Source of the DNA: Pilaira anomala
Taxonomy: Eukaryota > Mucoromycota > Mucoromycetes > Mucorales > Mucoraceae
Direction: 5' to 3'
Assembly (NCBI GenBank): GCA_025716855.1
Contig: JAIXMQ010000007.1
Location: forward strand, 310,001-374,000
Length of the DNA: 64,000 nucleotides
Shown: piece after piece, positions 1-10,766 of the stretch
Position numbering within the stretch: the stretch's first letter is position 1
Layout of the letters: every line of letters starts with the position of its first letter
Translations under genes and position numbers: made by a program
The notes under the pieces: generated by a model
What the model was told of the DNA's origin: nothing
Database searches by the model: none
Seen by the model: only the letters and a program-made list of their open reading frames with translations

Positions 1-440
1 CATAGCTCGAAAGCGTTCTATATGTATAGAATAATTATTATTTTAAGGAGTAAAAATAATAATTAATAGGAGGAACAAATTGTTTACCTTGTCCAGCCGT
101 ATCCCATATTTGTAATCTTACACTACAATCATTGACGCTCCTATCATCACAAAATTTATTAAGTATCATTTTCAATAAAAAAAAAAAAAACCTTATATAT
201 AAAAAAACTTACAATTTCTTGGTCATAAATGAGGCACCAATAGTAGACGTACCATTGGGAGAGAAAGTATTTTGAACATATCTAACAGCAACTGATGTCT
301 TTCCAACACCTGCAATCACATAAGAACGAGTGTATCAAATTATATTAACTAAGTACATATGAGTGATTTGTGCGTCATATATATAATATATATATATATA
401 TATATAACCTTTTTTCCCCTCTTATACACACACACACACA

Positions 441-472
<32 letters not shown>

Positions 473-653
473 TTTTTTTTTTTTTATATATATATTTAAA
501 TGTATATAAAATATACTCTACTTTTATTATTTATCCAAACGAAAAAAAAAAAATAGAACACATATATAAATAAAAAAAAATGAAAAAATAAAAAAAAATG
601 TTATGCGAACCTGTACTGCCTAGAATAACAACTTTTGCTTCTAAAGTGTTCAT
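1..653 (-). CDS. Rab-family small GTPase, 5' part only (runs off the left edge)
   Basis: Small GTPase of the Rab5/Rab22-like type, expected to act as a GTP switch in endosomal membrane traffic. Exons on the minus strand are 653-611, 309-213, 140-88 and 17 to beyond the edge, joined by GT-AG introns with continuous frame. The spliced product starts MNTLEAKVVILGSTGVGKTS, where the P-loop GSTGVGKT is split by the first intron. It continues with the switch-I region PNGTSTIGASFMTKKL and the switch-II motif WDTAGQERFRAM. The ATG at 653-651 lies a few residues before the first beta strand, as is usual for Rabs. The G4/G5 boxes and the prenylated C-terminus lie outside the window, so the Rab subclass is an inference from TIGASFMTKK. 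It is transcribed away from the DUF2235 gene at 1003. Confidence 0.88.
377..485. repeat. Compound microsatellite inside Rab intron 1
   Basis: A run of AT repeats (about 377-406) is followed by CA repeats (424-441), CT repeats (441-464) and a T-run to about 485. All of it lies within the first intron of the Rab gene (310-610). Open frames here are only translations of simple sequence. Confidence 0.85.
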
Positions 654-1002
654 TTATAAAAATATTAATAATTCCAAAATTTGAAATGAAAAGAAAGAGA
701 TGAAGAAAAAAAAAAAAAAAATTAAAAAGAGAAAATTATGATTTTGTCCTTGTATGGAAACACAAGGCTAAAAAAAGCAAACCACAAAAAAAAAAAAAAG
801 GTCATTTCTTGTGTGCCTTTTTTTTTTTTTTTTGGGTGTCGAGTTTTTACAGTAAACATGCATTACACATTGTTACAATCAATGCTTCTTATATCAGAAT
901 TGACATTCATTCAATCGTATATAAAAAGTGGATTTTCTCTCACTCACTCTTTCTTTATTTTTTTTAAAGAAGAAAAAAAGATAACAAAACTTACTTATAT
1001 AA
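654..1002. other. Divergent intergenic region, Rab / DUF2235 gene
   Basis: About 350 bp between the two divergent start codons. It holds several A- and T-runs and no recognisable gene. It must carry both promoters, but I see no clear TATA box or known operator. Confidence 0.5.
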
Positions 1003-2281
1003 ATGACACTTAATAATAAGCCTCGCCGTATCATTATTTGTTTAGATGGCACCTGGGAAACGCCGCAAGGTTTTTATACATGATAAATAACAACATGTGG
1101 CTAATAATCTAACAAACAAACAAAATCTATTAGAAAAAACCAATGTTTATAAATTTTATACTCGTATTGATGATACTGCTTTTGATCAAGAACAATATGA
1201 ATATAAAACAATTTATTGTTCTGGTCTAGGGACAAATGGTAAGTATCCTTTTCTCGGTGGTTTCTTTGGGTATGGCATTACAAACCAAATTATATCTGCA
1301 TATCAATACATCTCTATCAACTATCGAAACGAAAAGGACCAGATTTGGTTGATTGGTTTTAGTCGTGGAGGTAGATAATATACTTATTGCATGAAATAGT
1401 TAGATTTAAATTTTATTAATACTCATAATTATCAGCTTATACTGCCAGAAGTTTGGCAGGCATGATCTATAATGTAGGTCTATTGTCTGAATCTAATCTG
1501 GAATACTCTAGAGAAGCATATAAACATTATCGCAATCGTAATGACAATACTCGTCCTAATAAACTTCAGTCATCTCAGTTTCGTGAAAAGCATCAATGCA
1601 AAATGCCATCCATTCATTTTCTGGGATGTTTTGATACAGTTGGTGCACTCGGTGTACCCAGATTACCTTGGTATCTTGGGGGTTCTTTATGTAAGTTAAA
1701 CTCACTAGTCAAATCTATACAAACCAACATTTTTTTTTTCTGTAGTGTATGGTTTGTTTTCAGGTCTACATGAATTTCATGATACCAAGCTATCTCCAAT
1801 TATCAAAAATGCTTACCATGCTATCTCAATTCACGAACAACGTGAATGGTTCCGACCTACATTTATGCAATTCCCTCCAACAGAAGAAAAACATAGACTA
1901 GAACAAGTATGGTTTCCTGGTATGCATGGAGATATCGGAGGACAAGAAGAATTAGGAGCCTATAATAATTTAATTTCATATCATTCTTTAAACTGGATGA
2001 TGTCAAAAGCTACACAGAATGGATTAAAGTTTAAACCTTCCGACGATGTCAACAACAAGAAGACTCAGTTTGTGTATCATGATAGTTATCTTAGCTCTTT
2101 TATTTATAAATTGATGCCTCGCGATGATCGAGTAATTCAAGAAGAGGATAATATGTGCTGTACTGTTTCACAGCTATATAAACATGGTCAGTTTGATGAG
2201 TTTATAACACCTGAACAATTAGCAATGTACAAGTCGAAAACATTAAAATCTCTTTACACCCGTATTCAACAAGAAAAATAG
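1003..2281 (+). CDS. DUF2235 domain protein (alpha/beta-hydrolase-like, Tle1-type)
   Basis: Predicted alpha/beta hydrolase of the DUF2235 family, which includes the phospholipase domain of bacterial Tle1 effectors and many fungal proteins of unknown substrate. Exons are 1003-1069, 1134-1370, 1436-1690 and 1746-2281 (364 residues). Intron 1 has a CTAAC branch point. The N-terminus reads RRIIICLDGTWETPQ, the usual DUF2235 opening. The nucleophile elbow GFSRGAYTARSLAGM is created exactly by joining exons 2 and 3 and contains the presumed catalytic Ser. Farther on, HFLGCFDTVGALG and WFPGMHGDIGG match the family's Asp and His regions. No signal peptide or membrane segment is visible, so a cytosolic enzyme is likely. 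AATAAA-like signals lie just past the stop. The family call is firm; the substrate is unknown. Confidence 0.9.
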
Positions 2282-2837
2282 ATTATATGAATAGAAGATT
2301 TAATAAAGCTTATATATAGATGCACATACTTTATTCATTTTTAAAAATGTATTTAGATGATATACTCATGATTAATAAAAATAAAGTATATTTTTTTTTT
2401 TACAAACATAATAATAATCGAGTGATACCTTTTCATTAATAATTGATAATATGCAAGTAATGTAAAAAGACGATCTTGCTATCCGTGGCTTTATTGATAT
2501 CATTACTGCATTAAAAAAATAAAATTAAAATAGATTTACAGCGTAAAAATAGAAAAACAGGTAAATATAGCATCACAAAAAACTGCTGATCACAAAAACA
2601 GCGTTATAAACAACATGTCAAATTTCATATTACAATAAAACGTCATTTATAGTTAAAGTTTTCAAAAATAGTAGTCGAGAATTTTTTGTTTTTTTTTTTA
2701 TCACATGCAAATCGAATGTTTGAGAAGAATCATGAGAGCCTAGATCAATCGATATATTGGTCTATAATTCATACCAATATTTAAAAAAGTAATGGTGTTG
2801 TATTAAGTAAAGTGTTTGACTTTATTCATTTCATAGA

Positions 2838-2872
<35 letters not shown>

Positions 2873-4655
2873 GGTAAATAAGAAGTATATATAAAACATT
2901 TTTAATGTACTGTTTTTTCCCATCTTATCCGAGATTTCTTAAAAGTGTGAATGCAACATTTTTTCAAGTCAATGGGTGTACTCAAGTGCTATTACGATTC
3001 TGGTGTAGGAGCACAGACCTGCTATGTTAGCAGTAAACTTTTTAATATATGACATCATAATAGCCAAAGCCTATTAATTATATATATGCATTGAAGTCTA
3101 TCGGGTTTATATCTGGAAACATATCTTAGATAACAAAGTCGATTTGATCTTAACCTATTCTAAAAACGCATGAAATACAACTCAAGTTAAACAAGAGAAA
3201 AATGCATGCAATTTTCTTTTTACATATAATACGGTAAATGAATAGCAGAAACAATAATATATATATATATATTATTGGTACATCTATACAATACAATATT
3301 AAATAAATTTGATAAATATTAAAATCATAGCACACCAGTTTATGACATGTGTTGAAGAAAAATTAGTGACTTGTTGAAAGTCTAGATTCCTAAATTATTA
3401 TGAAGCATGTATATCATGCAGCATACTTATCTATAGTTGAATAATGTGAAAAGGATTGTGTCATATATTATATATATATATAAAGCATGATTTAAGGCTT
3501 ACTTACAAAAGCTAGTGTTATTATGCTTTAACGTACCTAGATTTTTGAAAGTAGCTGTATACATGATAAAAGGGCCATTTGAAAATTTTTGGTTACGACA
3601 AATAGAATATAACATAAAACACAATTTATTGAACAAAACATGATTTATTTGCACCCTTTCACTCGTGATATTTTTTTTGTTTTGTTTCAGACATGTGAAA
3701 TTCCATTTCTTTGAATAATGCAATAAATACACATTTATTTTTGACTGGTGAATATTCCACACAAGAACTCCTTCGAAAAACATTGCCTTTTTTTATTTAT
3801 TTACTTGCATCAAAAGAGTATTTATCAAACACATCAAAAAATAAAATGAAGAACATTTTACTTTTTTTTCTACTGAATCATATTGATATTAAAATAAAAA
3901 AACATTTGAAAGCTAATATAAGCGTTTGAAAGGTCTATATAACGAACTTACTCAAGAACTCTGAGCGCACAATGCTGTTTATACCAGAAGAGATATTAAT
4001 GTTACACTCTAACAATTTTTTTTTTTCGGCCCATATTTTTGATGCATCTATTTTTTAAAAAACAATTATTAATGAGGGGTTGTGTACGGAGTAACTTTTC
4101 CCCCTTTTTTTTTAAAAAAAAAATTTTGATTTCAGTGAGTTGCCAGGTTTTAACATTAAAATAGTAAAGATAATAATCCCACTCCATGTAATTTTTTTTT
4201 TTTTTTTTTTTTGAAAACTTTAAGCTATATAATTATCTATATCAAATAATAAAATGAGCATAATAACAATGTAAAGAAAAAGTATTACAAATGTATAAAT
4301 TTTATTACTTTAATGATCAGGTAATGCATATTGAAAGCGTGTGATACAAAGATGCGGTAAAGACGGTTTGATCTGTAATGAAACTCATGTATACACACAT
4401 ACATACAAAAAAATAATTGGCAAAATCAATATGTGAATTGAATCCAAACCATTGTAGAAGAATGATAAGAGGTTGAGATTAAATCATTCAAAGAAAATGG
4501 AATGGCTGCTTTGTAAACAAGAAAGATTTGTTTTGTGACAGTAAACAATAAAAGGTAAAAAAAATCCCTTTTATACCGGCCTATCTATTTTGCCGCCCTC
4601 TCTTTTTTGTGCAAGAATAAAAAAAAAACAAAAACAAAAATCTTGTTTTAATACC
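2282..4655. other. Intergenic, no gene recognised
   Basis: About 2.4 kb of AT-rich DNA with long A- and T-runs (for example about 30 A near 2841-2871 and T-runs near 4191-4212). Short open frames at 3150-3335, 3499-3783 and 3711-3929 are low-complexity and match no family I know. The last few hundred bases presumably contain the promoter of the regulator that starts at 4656. Confidence 0.5.
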
Positions 4656-5516
4656 ATGGACAATAATTATTTTGACGTGAAAACTCCCGATTATTCTTCT
4701 GAAACTGATCTTAGTTCTTCTGAAAAGAAGCGGCTACGAATTACTCGTGCTTGGTAAGTCATACTATACACGTATTCGTTACCAGATATACACTTTCTTA
4801 CCAAAAAATATAAATAGTGATTATTGTAGAAAAAAAAAAGTTAAATGTTATTTTTCACCAGGTCAAGCTTGTAATAATTGTGTTTCAAATGGAATTACTT
4901 GTGAATTCAATGATGGGTAACTGCTTAATAAACACAATGGCAAAAAAAAAAAAAAAATAGAGAGATACTAAAAAAAAAGTCAAAACATTTATTCTATTTA
5001 GTGCAAAAAAACGAGGGCCACCAAAAGGGTAAATAGTGATATGTTTAGTTTGTATTTGTAATAACAAAATTCATAGATATATTGATGCTTTAGAAAAACG
5101 AATTCGAAAAATCGAAGCCTCGTTACAAAATCCCAGCACAAATACAGCATCTTCACCTGTATCCCATCATCCATCTCAGCATGAATCACCTCCACCTCGG
5201 CACGATTCAATTCAATCCAATAGTAGCAAAAGACCTCAAGGTGCATCATCTGATAGAGTACAGTACTTGGGTGACATGTCGAGTTTTCAATTATTTTCAA
5301 ATAAAATTCAATTAGATGATAAAAACACAAAATGGAAAGGTCATCATATTCGTAAATTTGGTAATCAAGTTGTATTAGTGGAAGATGGAAAAGAAGAACA
5401 AGAGAAAATGGCTGAAATACCACAATCTCAATTATTACCACATGTAAAGCCAATTCATTACTGGATTTATTCTGTGACGGGTGTAGATAGACATACCAGT
5501 GACAGATTAATAAAAA

Positions 5517-5557
<41 letters not shown>

Positions 5558-7700
5558 CATGAATTTATACATAAAAAACTAAACTTTAAAAAAATCTCTA
5601 GATATTTCGCCAATATTCATCCTGTATTACCTGTAGTGAATAAGACTAGATTTTTACAACAATACAGAGATCAAGCAGATACATATCCACCTTCTGATTT
5701 GTTAAATGCCATGTTTGGTTCTGCAGCCAGATTTGTTGAATGTGAAGCCCTAATTCAAAAATCAAAACCAAATCGATCGCCAGAAGCTGTATGGGATGTA
5801 CCACTCGGCTGGTCAGATCAATTCTTTGATCAAGCTCAAACGATTGTCACTAATTCAGCTGCCACACCGACTATTTCAAAAGTTCAATCTATTATTCTTA
5901 TTCATAACCATAGTGGAAACTTGGATTCAAAATCTTCTGCCTGTTGGCTATTAGGCGGATTAGCTATCAGATTAGCTCAAGGGTTAGGTTTAAATCGAAA
6001 TTGTGAAGAATGGGATATACCAGAAAGTGAAAAACAAACAAGAAAAAGAATTTGGTGGGCGCTTTATGTAGCAGATCGATTTCACTCTGCTTCTTTAGGC
6101 AGACCTATCAGTACGCGGGATGAGGATAATGACGTTGGATATCCTGATTCAACAGCAAGCTGGAAAGAAGTTTTAGATGAGGAAGATACAGATATGTTTG
6201 AACCAGCTACAACAAGATTTCCATCTGCCATGTGTAGACCAAAAAATCCAAACGGAAGAGTAGGCATCTATCAATTGTTTATTGAACTCATTAAATTATC
6301 AGAAATCTTGGGTAGAATTTTACAAGGTTTATATACCCCTAAAGCGAAAAAACTAGGCTTGGAACAAGGAAGTGATGCTATTGTAACTCAGTTAGATCAT
6401 CAACTTACTGAATGGCGATTTGGATTTCCTGAAGCATTACAAAAAGCAGATTTCGAAGATTTTGATGAAAGCAAAGGATATCTTGCTCCTGTCACTGGTA
6501 AATATATATATATATATTTATATGTTTACTCAATGGAATTAACAAGAAATTTTTTTTTTAAGCTTCGGTTTTACTATGCTATTTTAGTTTATTAATTTTA
6601 CTTCACAGACCATTTATTGAAGCAATAGCAAATGGAAAAAAACCTAGGTCTTCTTATTCCTCGTTCAGAATTGGAACCAGTGCAGCTACAAGAGGTATTC
6701 GAATTGCTTCTCAAATGACAATGAGAGATTTCATGATGTTTCCTTATTCGTTCAGTTTATATCCAGTATTACAATGCTGTCTTATTCACATGTACAATAC
6801 AAAGAATCCGGACGCTAGAATATCAGCGCCTGCAAAAGCTGATTTAACAAAAGGTATTGGTTTTATCTCTAGACTTAGATCCATGTCCAGCACAGCACAG
6901 CGATTGTATCGACTCTTAAAGACTATTATGGATAACAAAGAAGTTGAAGTGGCTGTCGCTGCTTCTGATTCAGAAGAGTCCACTAGATCCAGAGACAATA
7001 GTGTTGATGGTGGTTCATCTCTGTCTACACGTATATCAGATGTCGGACGCGGTGGTAATATACGTTCTCATCATCAACAGCCTATTCTATCAGCATCTAT
7101 AAGCGCTTTAACAAACTCGCCTAAAGAACAGCATTATCCTTTTCGACATTTCCAGCAATCTTTATCTGAGGTGATTGCCCCACCTCGTGTAGATGGATCA
7201 GGTATATTATAGTATTAAACTAATTATTGTATGCACATAATTTGGTATTAACAAAAAAAAAAAAAAAAAAAAAAAAAATAGCATCTATTTCGTCAGCTCC
7301 ATCACCAACATCCATGTCTGAAGCGTTTAGTTTAAAACAATTTGGATTTAAGGATACATTAGGCGATCCGAACCAGCTAGATTACACTATGCAAGATGTT
7401 TCAACCTTTTCGGGTATGAGTACGTTACCCCCTATGCCTAATATATATCATCCTGGCGCCATGCCCATTCATCATTCACCTCAATTGATCAACATGAGCA
7501 TCGGCTCATACGTACCTGCTGCATCATCTACGTCTACGTCTATGCAATTACAAGATATTTTAGATAATAGTAACGAAAGATTATTTAAAAATAACCCCAA
7601 TAATCCTTTCTTTGGTATTCCTTCTTCCATGGACTGGACTGAATGGAACGAATGGAGTCAAAGTCATCAAGGAAATACTACTTGGCAACCATCTATTTAA
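4656..7700 (+). CDS. Zn2Cys6 (Gal4-type) fungal transcription factor
   Basis: Nuclear DNA-binding regulator of 872 residues. Exons are 4656-4753, 4818-4916, 5002-5028 (27 nt), 5077-5517, 5602-6497, 6563-7201 and 7282-7700. The binuclear zinc cluster has Cys at residues 33, 36, 43, 51, 54 and 61 (C-x2-C-x6-C-x7-C-x2-C-x6-C) and is assembled across the first intron. The linker KKRGPPKGYIDALEKR and a short coiled coil follow. The fungal-specific middle-homology domain begins near YFANIHPVLPVVNKTRF and includes GLNRNCEEW, KRIWWALYVADRF and LHRPFIEAIANG. The last motif is recovered only by using the acceptor at 6562. The C-terminus is Ser/Pro-rich and likely activating. Introns 4 and 6 contain very long A-runs near the donor. 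Target genes cannot be told from sequence. Confidence 0.92.
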
Positions 7701-8314
7701 TAAAATCATGTGTATACATAGCGCATATATTTTTTATATATATGAGTTGTTAATTTGCAGAAAGAAAAATATTCACTAAAAGATTTCTATGCATATTTTT
7801 TGTGCAATACATTTCTTTAAAATCTGAAGAAGCTCTTTGAGTTATTGCAAATTTCATCAAGAAATAATATATAATAATTACTTTATAGGGTCTCAACATG
7901 TTGGTAATAATATACTCCTTAACACCAAACATACACATGTATTTAAAAGTATATTGCACAATTAAGACAAAGGCTTTAAGAAAAAAGGGTTTAAAAGGAA
8001 TCAATTTATAAAATAATAATCATTAAAGTTTCTATGTAGTAAAAGAAGACAATACATATTCTATTAAAACTTTTTATAGACACTGACGCAGCTAACTAAA
8101 AAAAAAAAAAAAAAGTTACATAATTGGAAGTGTATCTCTTTTGAAGAAAAAGAGATTCAAAAAGATCGGCACAACTCTTAGATCCAATAATGCAATATGT
8201 TAATAAAATAATGAACAAAATAAAAGAAGAGGGATATAAGCATATATCTTCTATAATCACAATTTTCCATTTTTAGAAGAGGAAAAAATTTGCAAAAAAA
8301 ACAAAAAAAAAAAT
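7701..8314. other. Intergenic between the regulator and tRNA-Ala
   Basis: About 600 bp of AT-rich sequence. The T-rich stretch just downstream of the tRNA on the minus strand (plus-strand A-runs at about 8295-8313) is the likely RNA polymerase III terminator. Otherwise nothing is recognised. Confidence 0.55.
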
Positions 8315-8387
8315 TGGAGTAGCTGGGCGTCGATCCCAGTGCCTCTCACATGCTAAGCGAGCGCTCTACCATTTGAGCTACAACCCC
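8315..8387 (-). tRNA. tRNA-Ala(AGC), intact, without intron
   Basis: A full 73-nt cloverleaf on the minus strand. The acceptor strand GGGGTTG pairs with CTACTCC (discriminator A). The D-arm is GCTC-AAATGGTA-GAGC, the anticodon arm CTCGC-TTAGCAT-GTGAG gives anticodon AGC, the variable loop is AGGCA and the T-arm is CTGGG-ATCGACG-CCCAG. A T-run follows the 3' end. Position 54 is A instead of the usual T, giving a B-box of GGATCGACGCC. The 5' end abuts a retrotransposon copy directly, so the natural upstream flank has been replaced while the internal promoter boxes are preserved. Confidence 0.93.
8374..8387. repeat. Target-site sequence, copy A (within the intact tRNA)
   Basis: TGAGCTACAACCCC, the complement of tRNA-Ala nucleotides 1-14. 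This is the copy that belongs to the whole tRNA and is directly followed by element copy 1. Confidence 0.85.
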
Positions 8388-8856
8388 TCCAGCTGAACTG
8401 TTTGACTCTCTCCCGGTTGCTCCTCCTGGTGTGAATAGGCTTGATCATGCGATCTCGTCCCTACCCACTACTGCTAAGGCTGGTCCTCCCAAATTCTGGC
8501 CCGATCTCTTGGCCATCCTTTGGTACATCGACACGCTGTGTCACCCATCAAAATTTATTCCTGAGGATCCATCTCCTGGTTCTTCTTGGTCCGCTCGCCC
8601 TGGTCGAAACGATTAGTCTGTCTAGGTGTCGCGCTACACGGTAACGTACCCGATGTCAAAGCCTTCATCTTCATTCTATTTCTTATTACATCTGTCTCTT
8701 CTTGTTCTCTCTCCTCACCGTTTTATTCCTTCAGCGTTTCTCCTAAGGATTTTTTTAGTTTCTTCACATATCTTTTAGTTAGTTCTTGGAAAATAGGCCA
8801 TGCTATGTATAGCAGCCCATCCATTTTCTTTTATTAATAAAACATACTTCTTAAAC
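8388..8856 (+). mobile_element. LINE copy 1, 5'-truncated 3' end of a site-specific non-LTR element
   Basis: This piece holds only the end of an ORF2 and a 3' UTR. Its frame (about 8393-8616) reads LFDSLPVAPPGVNRLD and later LLAILWYIDTLCHPSK. It aligns with the last ~75 residues of the full-length ORF2 at 14.1 kb but differs at many positions, so it represents another subfamily and is not a piece of its neighbour. The 3' UTR ends TTAATAAAACATACTTCTTAAAC directly before the next 14-bp target copy, with no poly(A) tail. The missing 5' end fits incomplete target-primed reverse transcription. It is inserted immediately upstream of the tRNA gene and points away from it. Confidence 0.82.
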
Positions 8857-8870
8857 TGAGCTACAACCCC
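8857..8870. repeat. Target-site duplication, copy B (between LINE copies 1 and 2)
   Basis: TGAGCTACAACCCC, identical to the first 14 nt of the tRNA-Ala gene in reverse complement. The rest of the tRNA is absent here. Confidence 0.85.
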
Positions 8871-9117
8871 CCCCTTTCTTTCGCTTAAAGAATTTTTCAG
8901 TAAGTTTGCTCAATCCCAATCCGAAAAATTTTTCAATCGATCAATCCGTTACCAAAAACTCGACTTTTCAACTGCATCCAACGGAATTCCGACTAAACCT
9001 TCGTCTGGCTTTCCATTGGTACCAAATTTATTCCGGTCCGACCACTTTTCGACAAGTCCGGTGGTCATTCCTCATTCCAATTCAGAATCAAGATCTGAAA
9101 AAATTTTTTCTCAAAAC

Positions 9118-10764
9118 ATGACTAAGCGTACGCCTGCTTCCGGAGCCTCCAAAGCTTCAAACTCTAGCCCGGCCCCGCCCCTGGTACTCTCTTCGGCCCG
9201 GACAAGAGCAACCGGGAAAATTGAATCTCAGCAAATTGAAATCCCGTCAATTGAAACTCAACAAATTGAAGTCCCGTCAATTGAAACTCAGTCAATTGAA
9301 ACTCCGATATTTCAAACTCAGCAAATTCAAAGTCCGATTTTTCAGGCTCAAAATTTTGAAACTCCGCAAAGTCCCAACATGGATTTTGAAGCTATCCCTG
9401 ACTCTCCTGGCACTAACAACCATGCAGATGTCCTATCTAAAAATCGCAAGCTTAACCGCGTTTATACAGGTCGTACTATTAGTAAAACCTCTATAAATCC
9501 CTTAACTAAAAAACTTTCTATTTTGTCTAGAGAACTCTCCTCCAATACTACCAAGGTAGTTCCCTTGGTTGACTCTTCTGCTATTCAAAATAGTGCATCT
9601 TTTTCCTCTGGTTCTTCTTATTCAGAAAGTTCTGAACTACTCGCTGCCATCGATGCCAGATTCCAGCAATATGAATCGCGTATTGATTCCCGAGTGGAAT
9701 ACTTGGCCCGAGAGAACACCGAGCTTAAGGAAACTGTTGCCACCCAAGCAAGTTTAATCGCTGAACTTCGTGCTCGCTTACTTGCTGGACCATCATCATC
9801 ATCATCAAATCAAGACCATGATCTAGTCGAGGACTATATGCTTGTTGATGTGCCACGTGATCTTAGTTCCAATGGTAGTAAATGGAAAGATGCTCCTCCC
9901 ACTGTTGCCACTGAACCTAAGCCCCGTAAAGCCGCTAAAGTTGTGCAAGTCAAGCCAACTTTGGCCCAAATTGCTGCTGCCTCTGCTGCCAAACCGGTCC
10001 AGAAGAACAAACCCCGTGCCAAAAAGGTTGTATCTTCAGCCCAGTTAGCAAGTGCTGCCCGTCCCTTTGTATCCAACACCGGTCCATCTGGATTCCAGTT
10101 TGTTTACATCGGGCGTTCCCGTAAGATCTCCCGTGGTGACACCCGTGCTCGTCTCAAGAGGTGTGGTATTGACATCAGTCGAGTCTTGGATATCAGTTTC
10201 CCTGCCCATGGTATAATTGGTGTTCTTGTTCACTGTCAGTACGCCCCTACATTCATCTCTACAATGAAAAGAGTGAATGCGGAACTGTTTGAGGATTTCG
10301 ATCCCCTTGATCCCAAGCATATTGCAGACCCTCAATATGAATCCTGTTCCCAAGCAGGTCGTCAAGACCTTGCTGCCCAGCTTCAGTACAAGAGGTGTAT
10401 GAACGCACTCACGTATTTGCAAGCTTCTCGTCCCTATCAAGTTAAACCTGTAGGTTATTCTCTGGTCCAACTTGGATATATCTCTGCTGAGGATGTTACT
10501 TCCTGTGCTTCTACTCCGGCTACTAATCCCAGGGCTAAGGTTAACTCTGACGCTGGTGCTCTTTTCTCTTCTTCGTTGGGTAAGAACAAGGGTAAGGGTA
10601 GAGACACTGTTTCTACTGAAGACTCCTTTATGGGTGAATCTGAAGTAGTAGGTTCTGTTACTGTTGAAGGTGATAATGGTGTAGGTGGAAATGACCAACA
10701 TGCTTGTGTTGACTCTGACGGTGCTATGTCAGAGGTTGAAGAGGATGCTGCTGCATCTCTTTAA
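9118..10764 (+). CDS. LINE ORF1 protein (nucleic-acid-binding, coiled coil)
   Basis: Presumed ribonucleoprotein component of LINE copy 2, 548 residues. The ATG at 9118 is chosen because the upstream in-frame ATG at 9016 lies in the shared 5' UTR. In order: a Ser/Ala/Pro-rich start; a repetitive stretch (about residues 36-85) built from short units such as IETQQIEVPS and QSPIFQAQ; a basic segment; a probable coiled coil (about residues 180-220, around LLAAIDARFQQYESRID); an Ala/Lys-rich linker; a folded block beginning FQFVYIGRSRKISRGDTRARL and running through CGIDISRVLDISFPAHG; and an acidic tail. The folded block recurs in the ORF1-only element. No CCHC knuckle is seen in this ORF. The stop is 2 nt before the ORF2 ATG. 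Confidence 0.85.
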   Translation: MTKRTPASGASKASNSSPAPPLVLSSARTRATGKIESQQIEIPSIETQQIEVPSIETQSIETPIFQTQQIQSPIFQAQNFETPQSPNMDFEAIPDSPGTNNHADVLSKNRKLNRVYTGRTISKTSINPLTKKLSILSRELSSNTTKVVPLVDSSAIQNSASFSSGSSYSESSELLAAIDARFQQYESRIDSRVEYLARENTELKETVATQASLIAELRARLLAGPSSSSSNQDHDLVEDYMLVDVPRDLSSNGSKWKDAPPTVATEPKPRKAAKVVQVKPTLAQIAAASAAKPVQKNKPRAKKVVSSAQLASAARPFVSNTGPSGFQFVYIGRSRKISRGDTRARLKRCGIDISRVLDISFPAHGIIGVLVHCQYAPTFISTMKRVNAELFEDFDPLDPKHIADPQYESCSQAGRQDLAAQLQYKRCMNALTYLQASRPYQVKPVGYSLVQLGYISAEDVTSCASTPATNPRAKVNSDAGALFSSSLGKNKGKGRDTVSTEDSFMGESEVVGSVTVEGDNGVGGNDQHACVDSDGAMSEVEEDAAASL

Positions 10765-10766
10765 TT

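Noticed and set aside
370..573. 67-codon frame in the Rab intron
   Set aside because: It only translates AT, CA, CT and T repeats and lies inside an intron.
10045..10701. 218-codon minus-strand frame opposite LINE ORF1
   Set aside because: It is the shadow of ORF1; Thr/Arg/Ser-rich with no motif. Other minus frames in the element are the same kind.
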